Positions 1-11,815 of a stretch of DNA of 64,000 nt are shown in pieces (the first letter of the stretch is position 1; every line of letters begins with the position of its first letter). The stretch is from Macrostomum hystrix (lineage: Eukaryota > Platyhelminthes > Macrostomidae): the NCBI GenBank assembly GCA_950097015.1, contig CATNEN010000024.1:1324001-1388000 (forward strand), given 5' to 3'. The position numbers and the translations under genes are program-made. Below the pieces are notes generated by a model, which saw nothing but the letters and a program-made list of their open reading frames with translations, did no database searches and was not told where the DNA came from.

Positions 1-939
1 GAACTTGAGACAGAGTAATTTTGTGTCTGATGTGTCAAGTTGTAGATTGAGCCTTGAGCAAGAAGTTTGAGTAAAAAATCTGGTGAAAGAATTGATCGTG
101 CCTAATTCTGAGGCTGAAAGCACTTTTTTAAAGGTTTCTACAGTAGGCAAATTGTTTAAAATATTACAGTATTACAGTATTATATTGCATTACAAAAAAT
201 AGTTCCTTGTGTTTTTAGAAGCTGACATAAACTCATCTGACTTAAGACTTTGAGCTTTTTTTTGTTTAGATAAAAGTGAAACATTTCAGTCAGAAAATGC
301 CTTTTGAGGAATACAAACATTATTAAATTTGTATCCTGCATGCTTGGGATAGCTAACTTTAGACTAAGTACAACATGGAAAGATACATTAGAATAAATTA
401 TTAAAAATAGGTATTTGATATTTGTCTGGTTAACAGGTTAACCACCCAAGGACTTAATTTCTCCCCTTTCAACAAGCAGGAGCAACGATCCTCCCAAATA
501 CCACTCTTGCCCTGCTGAGAGCCATCTTGAGTCTTGACCTCACAAAGACCAAACTATACCCTTGAACAAAATTAGTCCCTGAAACAACCGAATTTCTGGA
601 AAAGGTTTTAATTTTTTTTAATTAGCTGCTAAGCAAAAATAATTTGAGACACAAACTTCAAATCTGAATGACTGTCCTTTAGAAGCTTGTTAATTATTTT
701 ATCTTACAAACTAGCTTTTTTTGCCCGTTGTTTTTGGGGCAGAAATTTAAAGCAAAGCAGTAAGCAATTCACGTCTCTGTATTAACTTTATAGTGAAGGT
801 CACCATTTATTTATTTACTGCATTAATGAAAAGTGAAGAGTTTGTTTAAGGGCGTTTTAAGTAAAAAATAAGTGAAAAGTTTGTCCAAAAAGCCCCCTCT
901 TGATTACTTCTTTAGAAACATGTCTCTTAGCCACTCCTC
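1..939. other. AT-rich spacer, nothing recognised
   Basis: I see no gene, RNA or repeat signature here. The sequence is AT-rich with frequent stops in all frames and ends at the target-site duplication of the hAT-type element that follows. Confidence 0.5.
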
Positions 940-947
940 TATACAGT

Positions 948-1224
948 CAGTGGCAGATCCAGGAATTTTGTTTTGGGGCGGTCTGTCAGGGGAGCGCCAT
1001 GAGAATCACAGAGGGGGTGCCAGTGGCCGAAAAAGGGCGCCAGGAGCCAAGAAAGGGCGCCAGCGGCTGAAAAACGGGAGCCAGCGGCTGAAAAAGGGGC
1101 GCCAGCGGCCGAAAAGGGGCGCCAGTGCTGCGACTGGCGCCCCTGGTGGGGGCATCTTATTCCCATGATTAAAATTTAGGGGGGGCGACTGCCCCCCCGC
1201 CCCCCCCCCCTAAATCTGCCTCTG
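948..1224. mobile_element. Non-autonomous hAT-type MITE with internal short tandem repeats
   Basis: A 277-bp element flanked by a perfect 8-bp direct repeat, tatacagt, at 940-947 and 1225-1232. Its ends are inverted repeats: CAGTGGCAGATCCAGG on the left and CAGAGGCAGATTTAGG on the right read inward. Eight-bp target duplications and TIRs starting CAG are the hallmark of the hAT superfamily. The interior has no transposase. It holds a run of diverged units of about 21-24 bp built on GGCGCCAGCGGC plus a purine stretch (about 1014-1140), then a G/C homopolymer hairpin next to the right end. It must depend on a hAT transposase encoded elsewhere. Confidence 0.85.
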
Positions 1225-1376
1225 TATACAGTATGCATGTACACGCGTATACATAAGGAAAATAGCCATGGCATAACAATAACAATGTCAAAGAAACAAA
1301 ATTAAACTGTTTCAGAGTTCAGAGTTAGACAGGTCAAGGTCAATTCGTGACTACTTTTCTATTAATTGCTTGCGAG

Positions 1377-2419
1377 TCACCTCAAGGCCTGGGGATACAC
1401 CACATTCTTCGTTCTTCCCCTTGGTGCGAAAATGAATAGGCCAGCTGGAGTTCCAACATGGGAGCAGGCGACATAAAGCTGCCCATGCGAGAAGCAAGGA
1501 GTCTCCAGGTTGATGCCAGCCACCTTCAGCGACTGTCCCTGAGCCTTGTTAATAGTCATCGCAAAGCACACTCTCACAGGGAACTGCAGTCGCTTGAACT
1601 GAAATGGCAGGTCCGTGGGGATAATTGGAATCTGGGGAACGAACACAGACTCTCCTCTGCCAGATCCAGTCATTATCGTGGCCTCAATCACGTGTGGGAA
1701 GAGCCGCCTGACTATCAGTCTGGTGCCGTTACACAGCCTTGGCGCATTCAGGTTGCGGAGGAGCATAATTGGTGCCCCAACTTTCAGCTGCAAGTTGTGC
1801 GATGGAGTTCCAGGAGGATCTAGAGAGTTCAGAAACTCAACAGGATACTCCACAGCGGTGTCATCAGTCAACGTTGTATCAATTGACTTGTAGGTGAAAA
1901 CTGCACCTGGCAACTCCTGAAGCAGTTGGTAGTTAATTTCGTTGGCGGCATCATTTCTAGGACACAGAATTGCCCTCTCTGACAGCCAGTCAACGTCAGC
2001 ATATCGAACCATCAGGTTCGGGTAAACTTTTGCCTTGAGCTCCTGCACTGACTGCACAATGGTTCCGATTGTAGCGATCGATGACTGCCCATCCTCGGTG
2101 CTAATCTCCAGCAGACCATTGCCGATTCGCAATAGATTGGCAGAGAACTCATGAGCTGTTTCGTCTCCTTGAATTGTAGCTCTCATGTTTGTTCGTACAG
2201 GTGCAACTTCACAACCGATGGCCACAGGTGAGATGATTTTAGGCAAGCATTAATCTCATCAGCAGGAGTGCCACGAGGAATCACAGGCAGCGTCTGTCTA
2301 AAGTCTCCAGACAGCAGCAGAGTGACACCACCCATCAGTTGATCGCCAGCCTCTCTCTTTCTTCTATCCCAGGCTGGCTGGAGAGAAATATCGCCCTGCG
2401 CACTGTGACGCCACCGCAC
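1377..2419 (-). pseudogene. PIF1-like helicase C-terminal half (Helitron), frameshifted
   Basis: Two overlapping minus-strand frames encode adjoining parts of one PIF1-family helicase. The upstream frame (2183-2419) has the motif III region GGVTLLLSGDFRQTLPVIPR. The downstream frame (1377-2246) starts near the TNMR motif and continues through the APIMLLRNL segment, the AMTINKAQGQ helicase motif and the YVACSHV motif to a stop. A frameshift at about 2190-2200 separates KLHLYEQT from TNMRA. Walker A and everything before it are absent. PIF1-family ATPases unwind DNA; in Helitrons this domain is fused to a Rep nuclease. This copy cannot make a working enzyme. Confidence 0.8.
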
Positions 2420-2969
2420 TCAGTCTCAGTGCTGCTTGGGGGCCAGTAGACAGTCTAGGGGTTTGGGCTGTGTACATTCACGGCTTGAAATACAATGTAC
2501 AGTCTGGGGCTTCGGCGCCCGGGGAAGGGAGGGGGTGGCTGTAATAAAATTTGGCCCGCAGAGTGGCGGAGGGGAGTTGGGGTGGCTGTCCTCGGAAAAC
2601 AAAAAGTGACTCACTTTGAGATGATGCAGCTTTGCTCTGGATTGAGTAGAGATGTTCAAAATTGACAGCATTGTTGGAAAACATGTAAAGTGTAAGTGGA
2701 TCAAATTTGGAGAAAATCTGACAAAGTGGGGCGACGATATGTCGAATTGAGTGATTTTTTGACTATTTTGAGCAGTTTTTTGCACTTTTGAGCAGGAAGG
2801 AAATGATTTTTCGGGAATTTGAGTAGCCTATTGCACTCAGCGTAGGTGGTTTTAGGTATGTGCAAAGTTTGGTGCGATTTGGTTGAGCGGTTTCGGCGTC
2901 TATAAAGACAAAAGGTTGCACACACACACACACACAGACAGACAGAGTTTTCACTTTTATATATATAGA
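1377..2969 (-). mobile_element. Decayed, internally deleted Helitron
   Basis: On the minus strand the sequence starts at 2969 with TCTATATATATAAAAGTGAA preceded by a host A. It then runs through a GTCTGT/GTGTGT stretch and a CGCTCAACCAAATCGCACC-type segment, which is how animal Helitron 5' ends commonly look. About 550 bp further on, coding sequence for the C-terminal part of a PIF1-like Helitron helicase begins (to 1377). The Rep domain and the N-terminal half of the helicase are missing, so most of the element has been deleted. I could not find a convincing CTRR 3' terminus with a hairpin below 1377, so the 3' boundary is open. Confidence 0.65.
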
Positions 2970-4248
2970 TGATAGAGGTTCTCGTGGTAGTGCTACAACC
3001 CCTTATAACTTAGTTATAAGTTATAATTCAGTTAACCGGACGAATAATCAAATGGCTATTTGTCTGGTTAACTGGACAAATAACAACAGCCTTAAAAATA
3101 ACCAGGGATTACTTTTTGACATGCGCAAAATACTTAACATTATATTTTACGTTTTTCAAATAACTAGCAAAATAGCTAACTTAAAGTAAAGTATATATTG
3201 TTCCCTATCAAGCTAGATTAAATCAAACAGCTTGACAAATACTATAGATAATTAGTTTCACAGATAATAATACATTTTTAACTATATAGGGCCTAGTCTT
3301 AAAAACTATAGAACGGACTCTGGAGCAAACAAAACGATGTTACGTATTGGGCGCACGTCACACTGCGGCGTATTAAGCAACGTAATGTTAGCCGCTTGTA
3401 ATACTTTTAACTAGCGAAATAAACGTCAACGACATTTAGAAAAGAAATTGACTTGATGCTAACAAAACAGAATGTAAAACAAAGTGTACTACACTCACAA
3501 AAAATTAAAAGAACTTAAGTGCGTTAAATCGAAACATTTTATTATTACATTCATTTTTTATCTATTATACTTATTAACTTTAATTTTTTTGCTTTAGAAC
3601 CGTTGTTTTTAATTTCGCACCCTGTGCTTTTACCCTGAATATGCGTACACTTTTGGGGGTTCCTAATTATATCATATGGATTTACGAAAAAAAGACTCGA
3701 GAAATCAGGACGTAAAATTCCGAGATAGTATGTTAATTATTGGTGAAGGAACACTAGGAGTAGACGAACTCCTTGTGCTACTAGTGGTCCATTCATATTT
3801 GGTCTGCCAGCTAGGTTTAGTAAAAATCTGGTGACAAAACGAAATCATTTTTCTATGTAATCAGTGATTGAGCAAATGGGCCTACTCATGAGACAATCAA
3901 GACACTGAAATTTAAAACAACAAATACGCGATAAGTTAAAATAATGCGAAAACTTTTTGGTATTGATGCGTCCAAAGAATATATATTTTTTAATTACCTT
4001 TTATATTTCTGTTGTTGTTAAGAGGTTTGGGTCTAAGACCCGCGGGTCAGCCCTGGGAGGGGCTCTTCCGCTGTAGGTATTGTATATTTGACACGATTGA
4101 CGAAAAATATTTTACACGAAATAAAACGAATGAGAAATATTTTTAGGTATATTGTGTGCGCATGATTGGGATAAAAAATGGGTCCTCACAAAGATTAGGA
4201 CATCAGGATAAAAAAGGAAATCTAAGACAAGGGAAGTCACGCGCATAG
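2970..4248. other. AT-rich spacer, nothing recognised
   Basis: No ORF of substance, no tRNA-like boxes and no tandem array are visible. The flank of the Helitron continues directly into AT-rich DNA. Confidence 0.45.
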
Positions 4249-4570
4249 TAAGTATTGAATTTGCAAAGCAATTGATTAAGGGATCGCATTTTCGCATTTG
4301 CAATTTCGCAGAGTTAGTTTTTTGGTAGAAAGATTTAGAGCTTTTTACAGTAATTAGATTGATAGCTTTTGGCGCATCGCAAGGGGAGCAGCCTAGGTGA
4401 GTTATAGGTAGTTTGAGATTATAGTGCGTTTTTCGCATTGGAGGGTTACAGAAAAATTGATGGAAAAAAATTTTTGAGAGTTTGTAGCTAGATTGGTAGT
4501 CCTGGCGCATCACACAAGGGGAGCAGCCTAGGGTTTATATTGGTAAATTGGTTTGGTTTGGTTTGGTTTG
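4249..4570. repeat. Two diverged ~133-bp direct repeats ending in a (GGTTT)n run
   Basis: The string GGCGCATC.CAAGGGGAGCAG occurs at 4371 and again, slightly altered, at 4504. The sequence before each copy is also alike (CGCATT..., a TTTTTGAGAG/TTTAGAGC segment, a TAGATTG segment). The second unit is followed by (GGTTT)n at about 4549-4570. A unit ending in a simple-repeat tail could be the 3' end of a retroelement, but I cannot assign a family. Confidence 0.5.
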
Positions 4571-5860
4571 TGTCCGCAAAAACGACTCCATATTTCTGTA
4601 TTGTTGCCATTTAACGTTTACTCTGTTTCGAATTATTGTGACTAATTACGACTTCATTGAAGCAGTTTTTTGCATAATCGCTGTTTAGATTTAAAATGTG
4701 CATGCAGTACATGTATTTATCAGTAGTAGAGATGATAGTCACAAGCAATCAAGTGCAGGTTGCACAACTAATTAAGTAAAGAAAACATTGACATAGTCTC
4801 GCACAAAGAACGTTACCTACATGTACAATCTTCATAATTAGCTAGTATCGAAGGGTCCCCACAAATTTCATAAACCCGGTCTTATTGCACATGGTCAATA
4901 CTTAGCTCGGAAACTTCAGTCTTTATACTCGAACATTTCCTAATTCAATCATACTCGTACTTTATAAAGTACAATTGAATGCAGTTACACTTCACTAAAT
5001 GATACTCACTTGACTAATACTTTATTTCATACGCTTATAAAATTAAGATCTTTCACAGAAACGCTTGTTTGAAATTTACAATAAAGTTGTGTACTTAGGT
5101 CCATATTGTTAAAATATACTGCGAAGACCCGGCCCTTTGATATGGTAACGTGGCACTGGTCCTTGTTGTGTACAATTTGCGTCCTTGTGTAATGATGTAC
5201 TTTACAAGCACATCGGCACATCGTGGGGCTAAACCGCAAGAATGGGACTGCAAGTGATTCGCGATCACATTTTGCATGTTGTTAACAGATAGCAGTGTTA
5301 AGAAATTCTTTCCACAAGAGTGGAAAATTACAAGTATACCGCCCATATGGCCCGTACTTTAGATAGCCAATTGGCTAGTTTTCTGACCCCAGAACTCCTT
5401 TTAAAAAGCATTTACTTTACTTTACCTAAAAAAGCTCGATCCGGTTCTGCTGCAGCACACTGCATGGTCTCTACTATTACCTCCAACCAAAGCCTCCAAC
5501 CTATGCGGCCCCTCTACCCGACCTTAATCGCAGTTTGCCCCAAAAACTGACAAAAAGTCACATGAGTGAGGGGGGTTGCTGTTGTTGTTTATGAAACCTG
5601 CCTGCAATAATAATAGTTGCGAAAGACTAGTTTTGTTCTGTTCGTCTCTAATGTACTTTGACGAACGTTTACATTAAAGTGTGGCGTACAGAATGGAACA
5701 CACCCTCTACCCGCGTACTGTACTTCCATTCCTGATGTGCAATAATACCAGGCGTACAGAACTCAGCGCTCTGTCGCTTCATGCACACTTGCACGTGTTT
5801 TCATGCACATTGTGAATCCGACCGAGAAATTTAAATAACACCAAGAAAAGTCTAGGCTAG
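4571..5860. other. Spacer upstream of the sarcosine dehydrogenase-like gene
   Basis: No credible coding sequence. Several short open frames exist but lack family features. The 3' part is the upstream flank of the gene promoter at 5861. Confidence 0.4.
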
Positions 5861-5868
5861 TATATAAA
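5861..5868 (+). promoter_or_regulatory. TATA box of the sarcosine dehydrogenase-like gene
   Basis: TATATAAA lies 118 bp upstream of a good 5' splice site and 612 bp upstream of the start codon. Transcription would be expected to start about 25-30 bp downstream, near 5890, giving a short non-coding first exon ending at 5978. Confidence 0.5.
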
Positions 5869-5978
5869 GTGAGACTACTGGACGCATTGATAAGGCCAGA
5901 GCGGGTTTAATAGTAGTTCCATTGCCAGACCTTGCACTCCTTCAGTCAGGCTGCCACTGGCAAAGCAGGCGTTTTTCG

Positions 5979-6432
5979 GTAAGCCATTTTGTTTGTATTC
6001 TTGTCAGCTGCTAGTTTTTTTTAACAAAAACTTTTATGCGGATGTAGGAAAGTAATCATGATAGGAGTAATAGCACACGTAATAATTCTGGCAAATTCTG
6101 ATCGAGATCTGTTCGGCTTATACTATTTGCGTCTAGCTCAGAAAACAGCTTGCTCGTAGAAGCATTCCTTTCACCTATGTGTCGGAATTGAAAACGACCT
6201 TTTCACGGCTGATACGTATTGTATAGTTAATTATTAATGCGAGAGCACAACTCGGTCTTATAATCTGTTGTGTACTTGTCACGTATGTTTAGAGAGTATT
6301 TTAAATAAATTGTCCAGCTACGTTAAATATTTGACTTTATCGTTGTTGCTAGCATACTCCATACAGTACGATCGAGTATTGCACCAATGGTAACTAAGTC
6401 GCTCTACTTGAAACGTGACTTTAATTTTTCAG
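5979..6432 (+). other. Probable 5'UTR intron
   Basis: Donor TTCG|GTAAGC begins at 5979 and acceptor TTTAATTTTTCAG ends at 6432, 40 bp before the start codon. The span has the AT-rich composition of an intron. If this organism trans-splices a leader, the acceptor could serve that instead; the sequence alone cannot decide. Confidence 0.5.
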
Positions 6433-6472
6433 ACGATTTCAAACGGCAAATCTGCCAATTAATCAGCTCAAG

Positions 6473-8851
6473 ATGCTGCGCCTCATCTGCAGTCGTCGTC
6501 GGCTGCCCTCCGCCCTGACGGCACCAGCTCGCTGGTCCAGCGTCTCCAGCAGGTCCAAGGGGCCAAGCGTACCTGTCATCGACTCGGCGCAGGTGGTAGT
6601 TTGCGGAGCCGGCATCACCGGCTGCTCAATTGCCTATCACCTGGTCGAGCTGGGCTGCAAGAGTGTCCTGCTGCTAGAGCAGGGCGCCACAATCGGCTGC
6701 GGCACAACCTGGCACTCGGTGGGCCTGATCGCTCAGCTGCGCCAGTCGGCTTCAATGACAAAATTATGCCATCAAACCGTGAAAACCTGCGAACAACTGG
6801 ACGCCAAGGGCTTCCCATCCGGCTATATCAAGTATGGCAGCCTAACGCTAGCCGAAAGTACAGGCCTCATGCACTCGCTGGAACGACTCAAAGCGATTGG
6901 CGATGCGCACAAGATTGAGAGCCATATTCTGGGGCCAAGCGAGATCCAGCGCCTGGTTCCCTCATCGTTGATGATGTCAGATGATGTTATCGGAGGCCTG
7001 TTTACTCCAAGCGACGGCGCCCTGTCTAGCCCGATGGACCTGGCCAATGCTTACCTGGCAGCGGCCAAAGCCAAAGGGGCCGATGTTCGACTTGGAACGC
7101 GAGTCCGCCGAGTCCATCTAAACCGCGACGGCCATGTCGCCTCCGTGGAGACGCCGCAGGGGCTCATCGAATGCGAGACATTCATCAACGCGGCCGGCCA
7201 GTGGGCCAGGCAGCTGGGCAGGCGCTGCACCGAGCGCGTCCGGGTTCCTCTGGGCAGCTGCGAGCATTTCGCCCTGTTCACTCAGCCGGCCGAGGACCAA
7301 TCAATCACCAAGGCCTTCCCAGTGGTGCGCAACTATGAGCGCTTGCACTACGCTCGCGAATGGCAAGGCGGCTTGTGCATTGGCGGCTTCGAGCCAGCTG
7401 GCAAGGTGGTCTTTCCGACTGGCATACCTCCGAACTTTGAAAACCAGCTGCTGCCGGAAAACAGCGAGCACTTTGAGCCGATAGTCCGCGGCGCTAATCA
7501 CCGTTTTCCAGTGCTATCTAAGCTTGGAGTTCGAGCCACCATTAATGGGCCCGAGACGTTCACACCGGATGGTCAGCCGATCTTCGGCGAGGTTCCAGAC
7601 GTCCCTGGCTACTTCGTCGCCGCCGGTCTGAACTCCATCGGCATCACACTGTCTGGCGGCCTGGGCGCGTCGATGGCTGAGCTGGTGATAAACGGCAGGA
7701 CTTGCGTCGACACAACCGCCATAGACATTCGCCGATTCGTCACGCAGCACACGGATCATCCCGCTTTCATTGCCGACCGTCTACCTGAGTCGTACTTTTC
7801 GCTGACCAAGACCGGGCCGAAGTCGGTGTTTACCACCAGCCGGCAGCTTATCGTTTCAGCGTTGCACGAGACGCAGAAGGAGCACGGCGCCGTGTTCGAA
7901 CAGACACAGAATGGCTACGAGCATCCCGTCTTCTACGATCATCCACAATCGCAGGCTCAGATGCAGGCCAGCTGGCGCTCCTACGGCAGGCCGTTCTGGC
8001 TGGACTTCGCCACTGCCGAATATCGCAAGATTCAACGGATGAAGACCATCTACGACAACAGCTCAGCTGTGCAGATCCGCATCACGGCCCACACGCCGGA
8101 CGATCTTGAAGCCTTTCTCTCCTCCGTGTTCGCCCGCACTCGCTTCGAGTCCGGCCTGTCGCGCCTTCCGTCGGGCGATTTTGTCACGATGTCAACAAGC
8201 GACGGGCAGTCCCTGGAGCTGTTCGGCCGCCTGGTCAAGCAGACGGAGCGGTCGGCCGTCTTTCTGTCCTCTGGCGTGGCACAGACGCGCGCCATGTCTT
8301 TGCTGAACGAGAAGGCTGCAACAGATGAGGCAGTGACCATCACGGACATCAGCATCAACTACTGCCTCTTGCACCTGCCAAGAGCTGTCCACTACGGCGA
8401 GTTTCCTCGTCTGCCATCCGATCCATTCGCCTTCGCCGACGAGACCGACGTTTTCGTCCTCGCCCAGGCCGGCAACGCACCGTCCGTATTTCGCTACCTG
8501 AACCAGGCGCAGGGCTTCGTCCCAATCGGCTACTACGCGATGCGAATGTTCCGCCTTAGCGAGCGCCAACCAGAATTCGGCGAAGACTTCCAGAGCCGGC
8601 TGAGCGCCCGGCAACTGGCCGCCGGCCTGGCCAAGTTCGCCCTCCCCAGCCTGAATCCGGCCAGCGACTATTGGATCTGGGGCGGCGAGCCGCTGTTCCG
8701 CAACGGCGAAGCTGTCGGCAGCGTGCTGTGCAGCACCTACGACCCCAACAGGAACCAGCTCATCGGTTTCTGTGTCCCGCCCGAAGGTGCCACTCTGGAT
8801 GACGCTGTTGTGCGCGTCGGCAGCCAGGAGCACTCGCTGGAGCTTCTGTGA
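6473..8851 (+). CDS. SARDH: Sarcosine dehydrogenase-like mitochondrial flavoprotein (SARDH/DMGDH family)
   Basis: A 792-codon intronless reading frame. Enzymes of this family oxidatively demethylate sarcosine or dimethylglycine in the mitochondrial matrix, using covalent FAD and passing the one-carbon unit to tetrahydrofolate. The N-terminus is basic and Ser/Arg-rich, like a mitochondrial presequence. The FAD-binding Rossmann motif GAGITG is at residues 45-50, with an acidic residue (E69) ending the second strand. GTTWH puts a histidine at 81, where DMGDH and SARDH attach FAD covalently; the related PDPR lacks it. GPETFTPDGQPIFGE and IDIRRF...TDHP...ESY favour SARDH over DMGDH. The C-terminal aminomethyltransferase half (about 500-792) is shorter and more diverged than in the ~918-aa vertebrate enzyme, so folate binding is uncertain. 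A possible ATTAAA polyadenylation signal is at 9101. The exact paralogue is inferred. Confidence 0.85.
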   Translation: MLRLICSRRRLPSALTAPARWSSVSSRSKGPSVPVIDSAQVVVCGAGITGCSIAYHLVELGCKSVLLLEQGATIGCGTTWHSVGLIAQLRQSASMTKLCHQTVKTCEQLDAKGFPSGYIKYGSLTLAESTGLMHSLERLKAIGDAHKIESHILGPSEIQRLVPSSLMMSDDVIGGLFTPSDGALSSPMDLANAYLAAAKAKGADVRLGTRVRRVHLNRDGHVASVETPQGLIECETFINAAGQWARQLGRRCTERVRVPLGSCEHFALFTQPAEDQSITKAFPVVRNYERLHYAREWQGGLCIGGFEPAGKVVFPTGIPPNFENQLLPENSEHFEPIVRGANHRFPVLSKLGVRATINGPETFTPDGQPIFGEVPDVPGYFVAAGLNSIGITLSGGLGASMAELVINGRTCVDTTAIDIRRFVTQHTDHPAFIADRLPESYFSLTKTGPKSVFTTSRQLIVSALHETQKEHGAVFEQTQNGYEHPVFYDHPQSQAQMQASWRSYGRPFWLDFATAEYRKIQRMKTIYDNSSAVQIRITAHTPDDLEAFLSSVFARTRFESGLSRLPSGDFVTMSTSDGQSLELFGRLVKQTERSAVFLSSGVAQTRAMSLLNEKAATDEAVTITDISINYCLLHLPRAVHYGEFPRLPSDPFAFADETDVFVLAQAGNAPSVFRYLNQAQGFVPIGYYAMRMFRLSERQPEFGEDFQSRLSARQLAAGLAKFALPSLNPASDYWIWGGEPLFRNGEAVGSVLCSTYDPNRNQLIGFCVPPEGATLDDAVVRVGSQEHSLELL

Positions 8852-11807
8852 TCCTTCCGAACTGACGGCGTTGACTATAAAGAGAACATCTCAAACTGCC
8901 AGTCTGGGCTGGAAGCAGAAAGTGTTAAATCGCTTATAAAGTCCGAATTTTCTAATTCAGAAATTCCTCCGTTGCACTCCTCGAAGCTGTTGCTGACTAT
9001 CATAATTGTTTTTTTCGCATCCAAGTCGATTTATTGTTATGAATAATGATTATTCAAGTCGTCGTGTGAATGAAAGCGATTTGCAACGCCAAAACAGTAT
9101 ATTAAAACGTATTGTATGCAAATATAGAGTGATCTTATATAAATTGTATTCCGCGCTTGCCTACGCGCCAAAGCTCGGTATAATAATCCAGTAGGTTTTT
9201 TGCATATTTTTTAGAGAACGGTTGCAAGCAATTGGTGCCATTATTTGATGACTCTGGGACTTGAGTTTGCTAATAGTTGTCTAGAAGCGATTACTGGAAG
9301 CTGAGAATAGTACTTTGTTTAACTACCCATACTTCTTTTTTAAACGTCTCTTGCAACTCGAATAGTTTAAAAAATCACATTAAAATTCCTTTTAGTTTGA
9401 ATGCTGTCCCCTCGAAAAGCCTATATTTTTAATGGGTATCTCTTTGCTATCCCCGAAATTTGAATGGCATAACCTTGAAATCCCATTTTATTTAGAATAT
9501 TATTCCCTTGCTATTCTCCCACTTTGAATGGCATCATTGGTAAAATTTAGTAGTTTCATTTCACAACACCAGTCAAGATTACAGGACAAGGTGGGTGTAG
9601 TCTGAGTTCAGAAGCAAATAAAACCCATAGAAACGCAGGGACGTTTAAGCTTTTATGGATTTTTACCATGTTTTTAACTTTCCTGCTTGCCGACACGAAA
9701 ATATAATAATTCTGACGGACACTGGCCTGATCCCATTTTTATCCCATCTGTGAAGGCCAGCAGAAGACGCGGAAAAATGTATGGTCATTTAGTAGGTTCT
9801 CGAACAATGAGCCGATCGATAACCCTGGAGCTGCCCAATCTGCTCGATACTCCGTGGCTAATATGAGTAGGGGCTCAGCAATGCAACCGACTAGAAAGTG
9901 GGCAGTCGTGGCTCAGCACCTGTGAATTATTGACGGCCCTGGACCTTAATTAACTCTAGCTCTCTTGTTTGCTCTGGTCATTGACGTCTTAACTTATAAG
10001 GAAAAGGATAGCTGGATTTTTTTGGCTTGGGAGCTGCAAATTAAGGCCTGGCTGCAGGGTGGGCGGAGCGAACCGCCGCAAGTGTCTCCCGCTGGCGCTG
10101 GTAACTGCTGGGCCAGCAGATTCAAGAGTCACTTCAGCAGGCCGCCGCGGGCCTCATCCTCGACTCTAAGATCCCCGCGAATGGCATGGGCGCGGCTCCA
10201 GCTGCTGCTGGTGGTGAGTGGCAGCAGGCAGATCTTCAATAGGCTTGCTATCGGGACAGAAATGCCCCTGCCCTGGTGCTCGTCTCTCGATAGCCCCGCA
10301 ACGCATACAGAGGTGATGAACGATGCGGGGCTGAGAGCGGATCGTGGCTCAGTGAAAGCTGCAACTGTCATTCCGCATGCGTGGGAACGAAAGAGGAGTT
10401 TGCCTCCGCAAACTTTGACTGACGCTTTGAAAGTGAAACTGCAGAGTTGCCGCAGTGGAGGATATTGAGAATGAGGATGAAGTCTCCCCAGCGCTCCGGT
10501 TCAGTGTTTAGGAAGAGGAAGGAATTGAAATCGAGGCGGGGGACTCCGCCAGAGTCAACAATGTGGGCTCAGCGTGTCGATCTTGCAGACACAGCTTCAG
10601 GTGGCTGCGCGGATGCCTCCATGTTGAAAAGAAAATTCTCTTCCATTATTTTAGGAGTGAATTTATCGAAGCGGAACGCGCTGGGGTGGGTTTTCGAGAG
10701 GCGACGGGCGATGATCAACTGACAGAATCGACTGCACGGCGCGTCATGCTTTTATATATTGAAAATCTTTGCCCGCAAAAGACAATGGCAACACCCGACA
10801 AGCAAGCATGATTGAGTACGGATTAGAGTATAGACTCAGAAACTAAAACACCAAATACTACGACCTACAATCGTCTCACGGAGATCAATAATGAGCCAGC
10901 TGGATGCGAAAAGTAGAGAGCCAACACTGAATGACAAGTAATCCGGCAGAGGCCAAGCGGAATTGTGCTCGCGAGATGGTCTCAGGAGAGACAGATGAGG
11001 AGGGAGTTATGAGGAGAGATTAGACAGGACTGCCGGACAGGAAATTCTTGTGACCGACCTGCCAGAGGGGCCTGCCCGTTGGCGGCACGCTCCGCTCACA
11101 GGCACTGGTTCAGCTCCGTATGGACTGCATGCGACGGGGGGATGATTGGTGCTGCATAGGAGGAATTGTTTGCCCAGAACTGGAACATGACCAGAGCATC
11201 AACAGCTGAAACACGGCCGCCTTCATCAATCACTCCGCTGGTTTTGGCTCGCCCTGCAAACCGCCTGGTGCCCACCGAAAGCGAGCCGTGGCGCCTCCCT
11301 CCTCCAGGAAATGAGGACACTCGAGCGCCGCTTCAAGCTCATCTCCTGCGCAATTTCCTGGGCTGGTTGCATGGCCACTTGCCCGCGTGGCGCTCGCTCT
11401 CTCTCCGACTTTGATCTCCTCCTCCCCAATAGCTGCGCGTTCTGCGCGCAAACAGACACCAACTTTATGCTTGCTCTATCTCCCTATTTCTCTTCCTATT
11501 TTTCTCTTTCTCAATCAGACAGTCGTCGGAAAGTCTTGTTTCCGATGCACCATGCTGCATTGACTGCTTCTCCGGAGGTAGGTCACCGCTGAGTTTTATG
11601 ACCCTACATCCAAGCTTTACTACCTATCAGATCATACGACTATCACTTGGAAAGCATTTGGATCGAGTCCACAATACACAGAGAAGCATCGCATTTTAAA
11701 TGCCTCGCAATCAATAATCAAGAACGAGTCAAAAGTGGCAACTTTTAAGTACGAGTTTAAGTCTGAGTTTGAGTTTGACTGTACGATGAAGCTGGAAAAT
11801 TGGTATA
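8852..11807. other. Long spacer, no supported gene
   Basis: After the SARDH-like stop the DNA is first AT-rich, then GC-richer from about 10,000 to 11,500. Open frames in the GC-rich part have no recognisable domain and compete in several frames, so I do not call them. The GC-rich part could hold regulatory DNA or upstream exons of the zinc-finger gene at 14 kb, but I found no exon I can defend. Confidence 0.4.
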
Positions 11808-11815
11808 CTTTAGAG

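Noticed and set aside
8192-8833. 213-codon minus-strand frame inside the SARDH-like gene
   Set aside because: It is the antisense shadow of a GC-rich coding exon.
9965-10722. Open frames in GC-rich DNA upstream of the zinc-finger gene
   Set aside because: No domain, no splice context and competing frames on both strands; insufficient to call exons.
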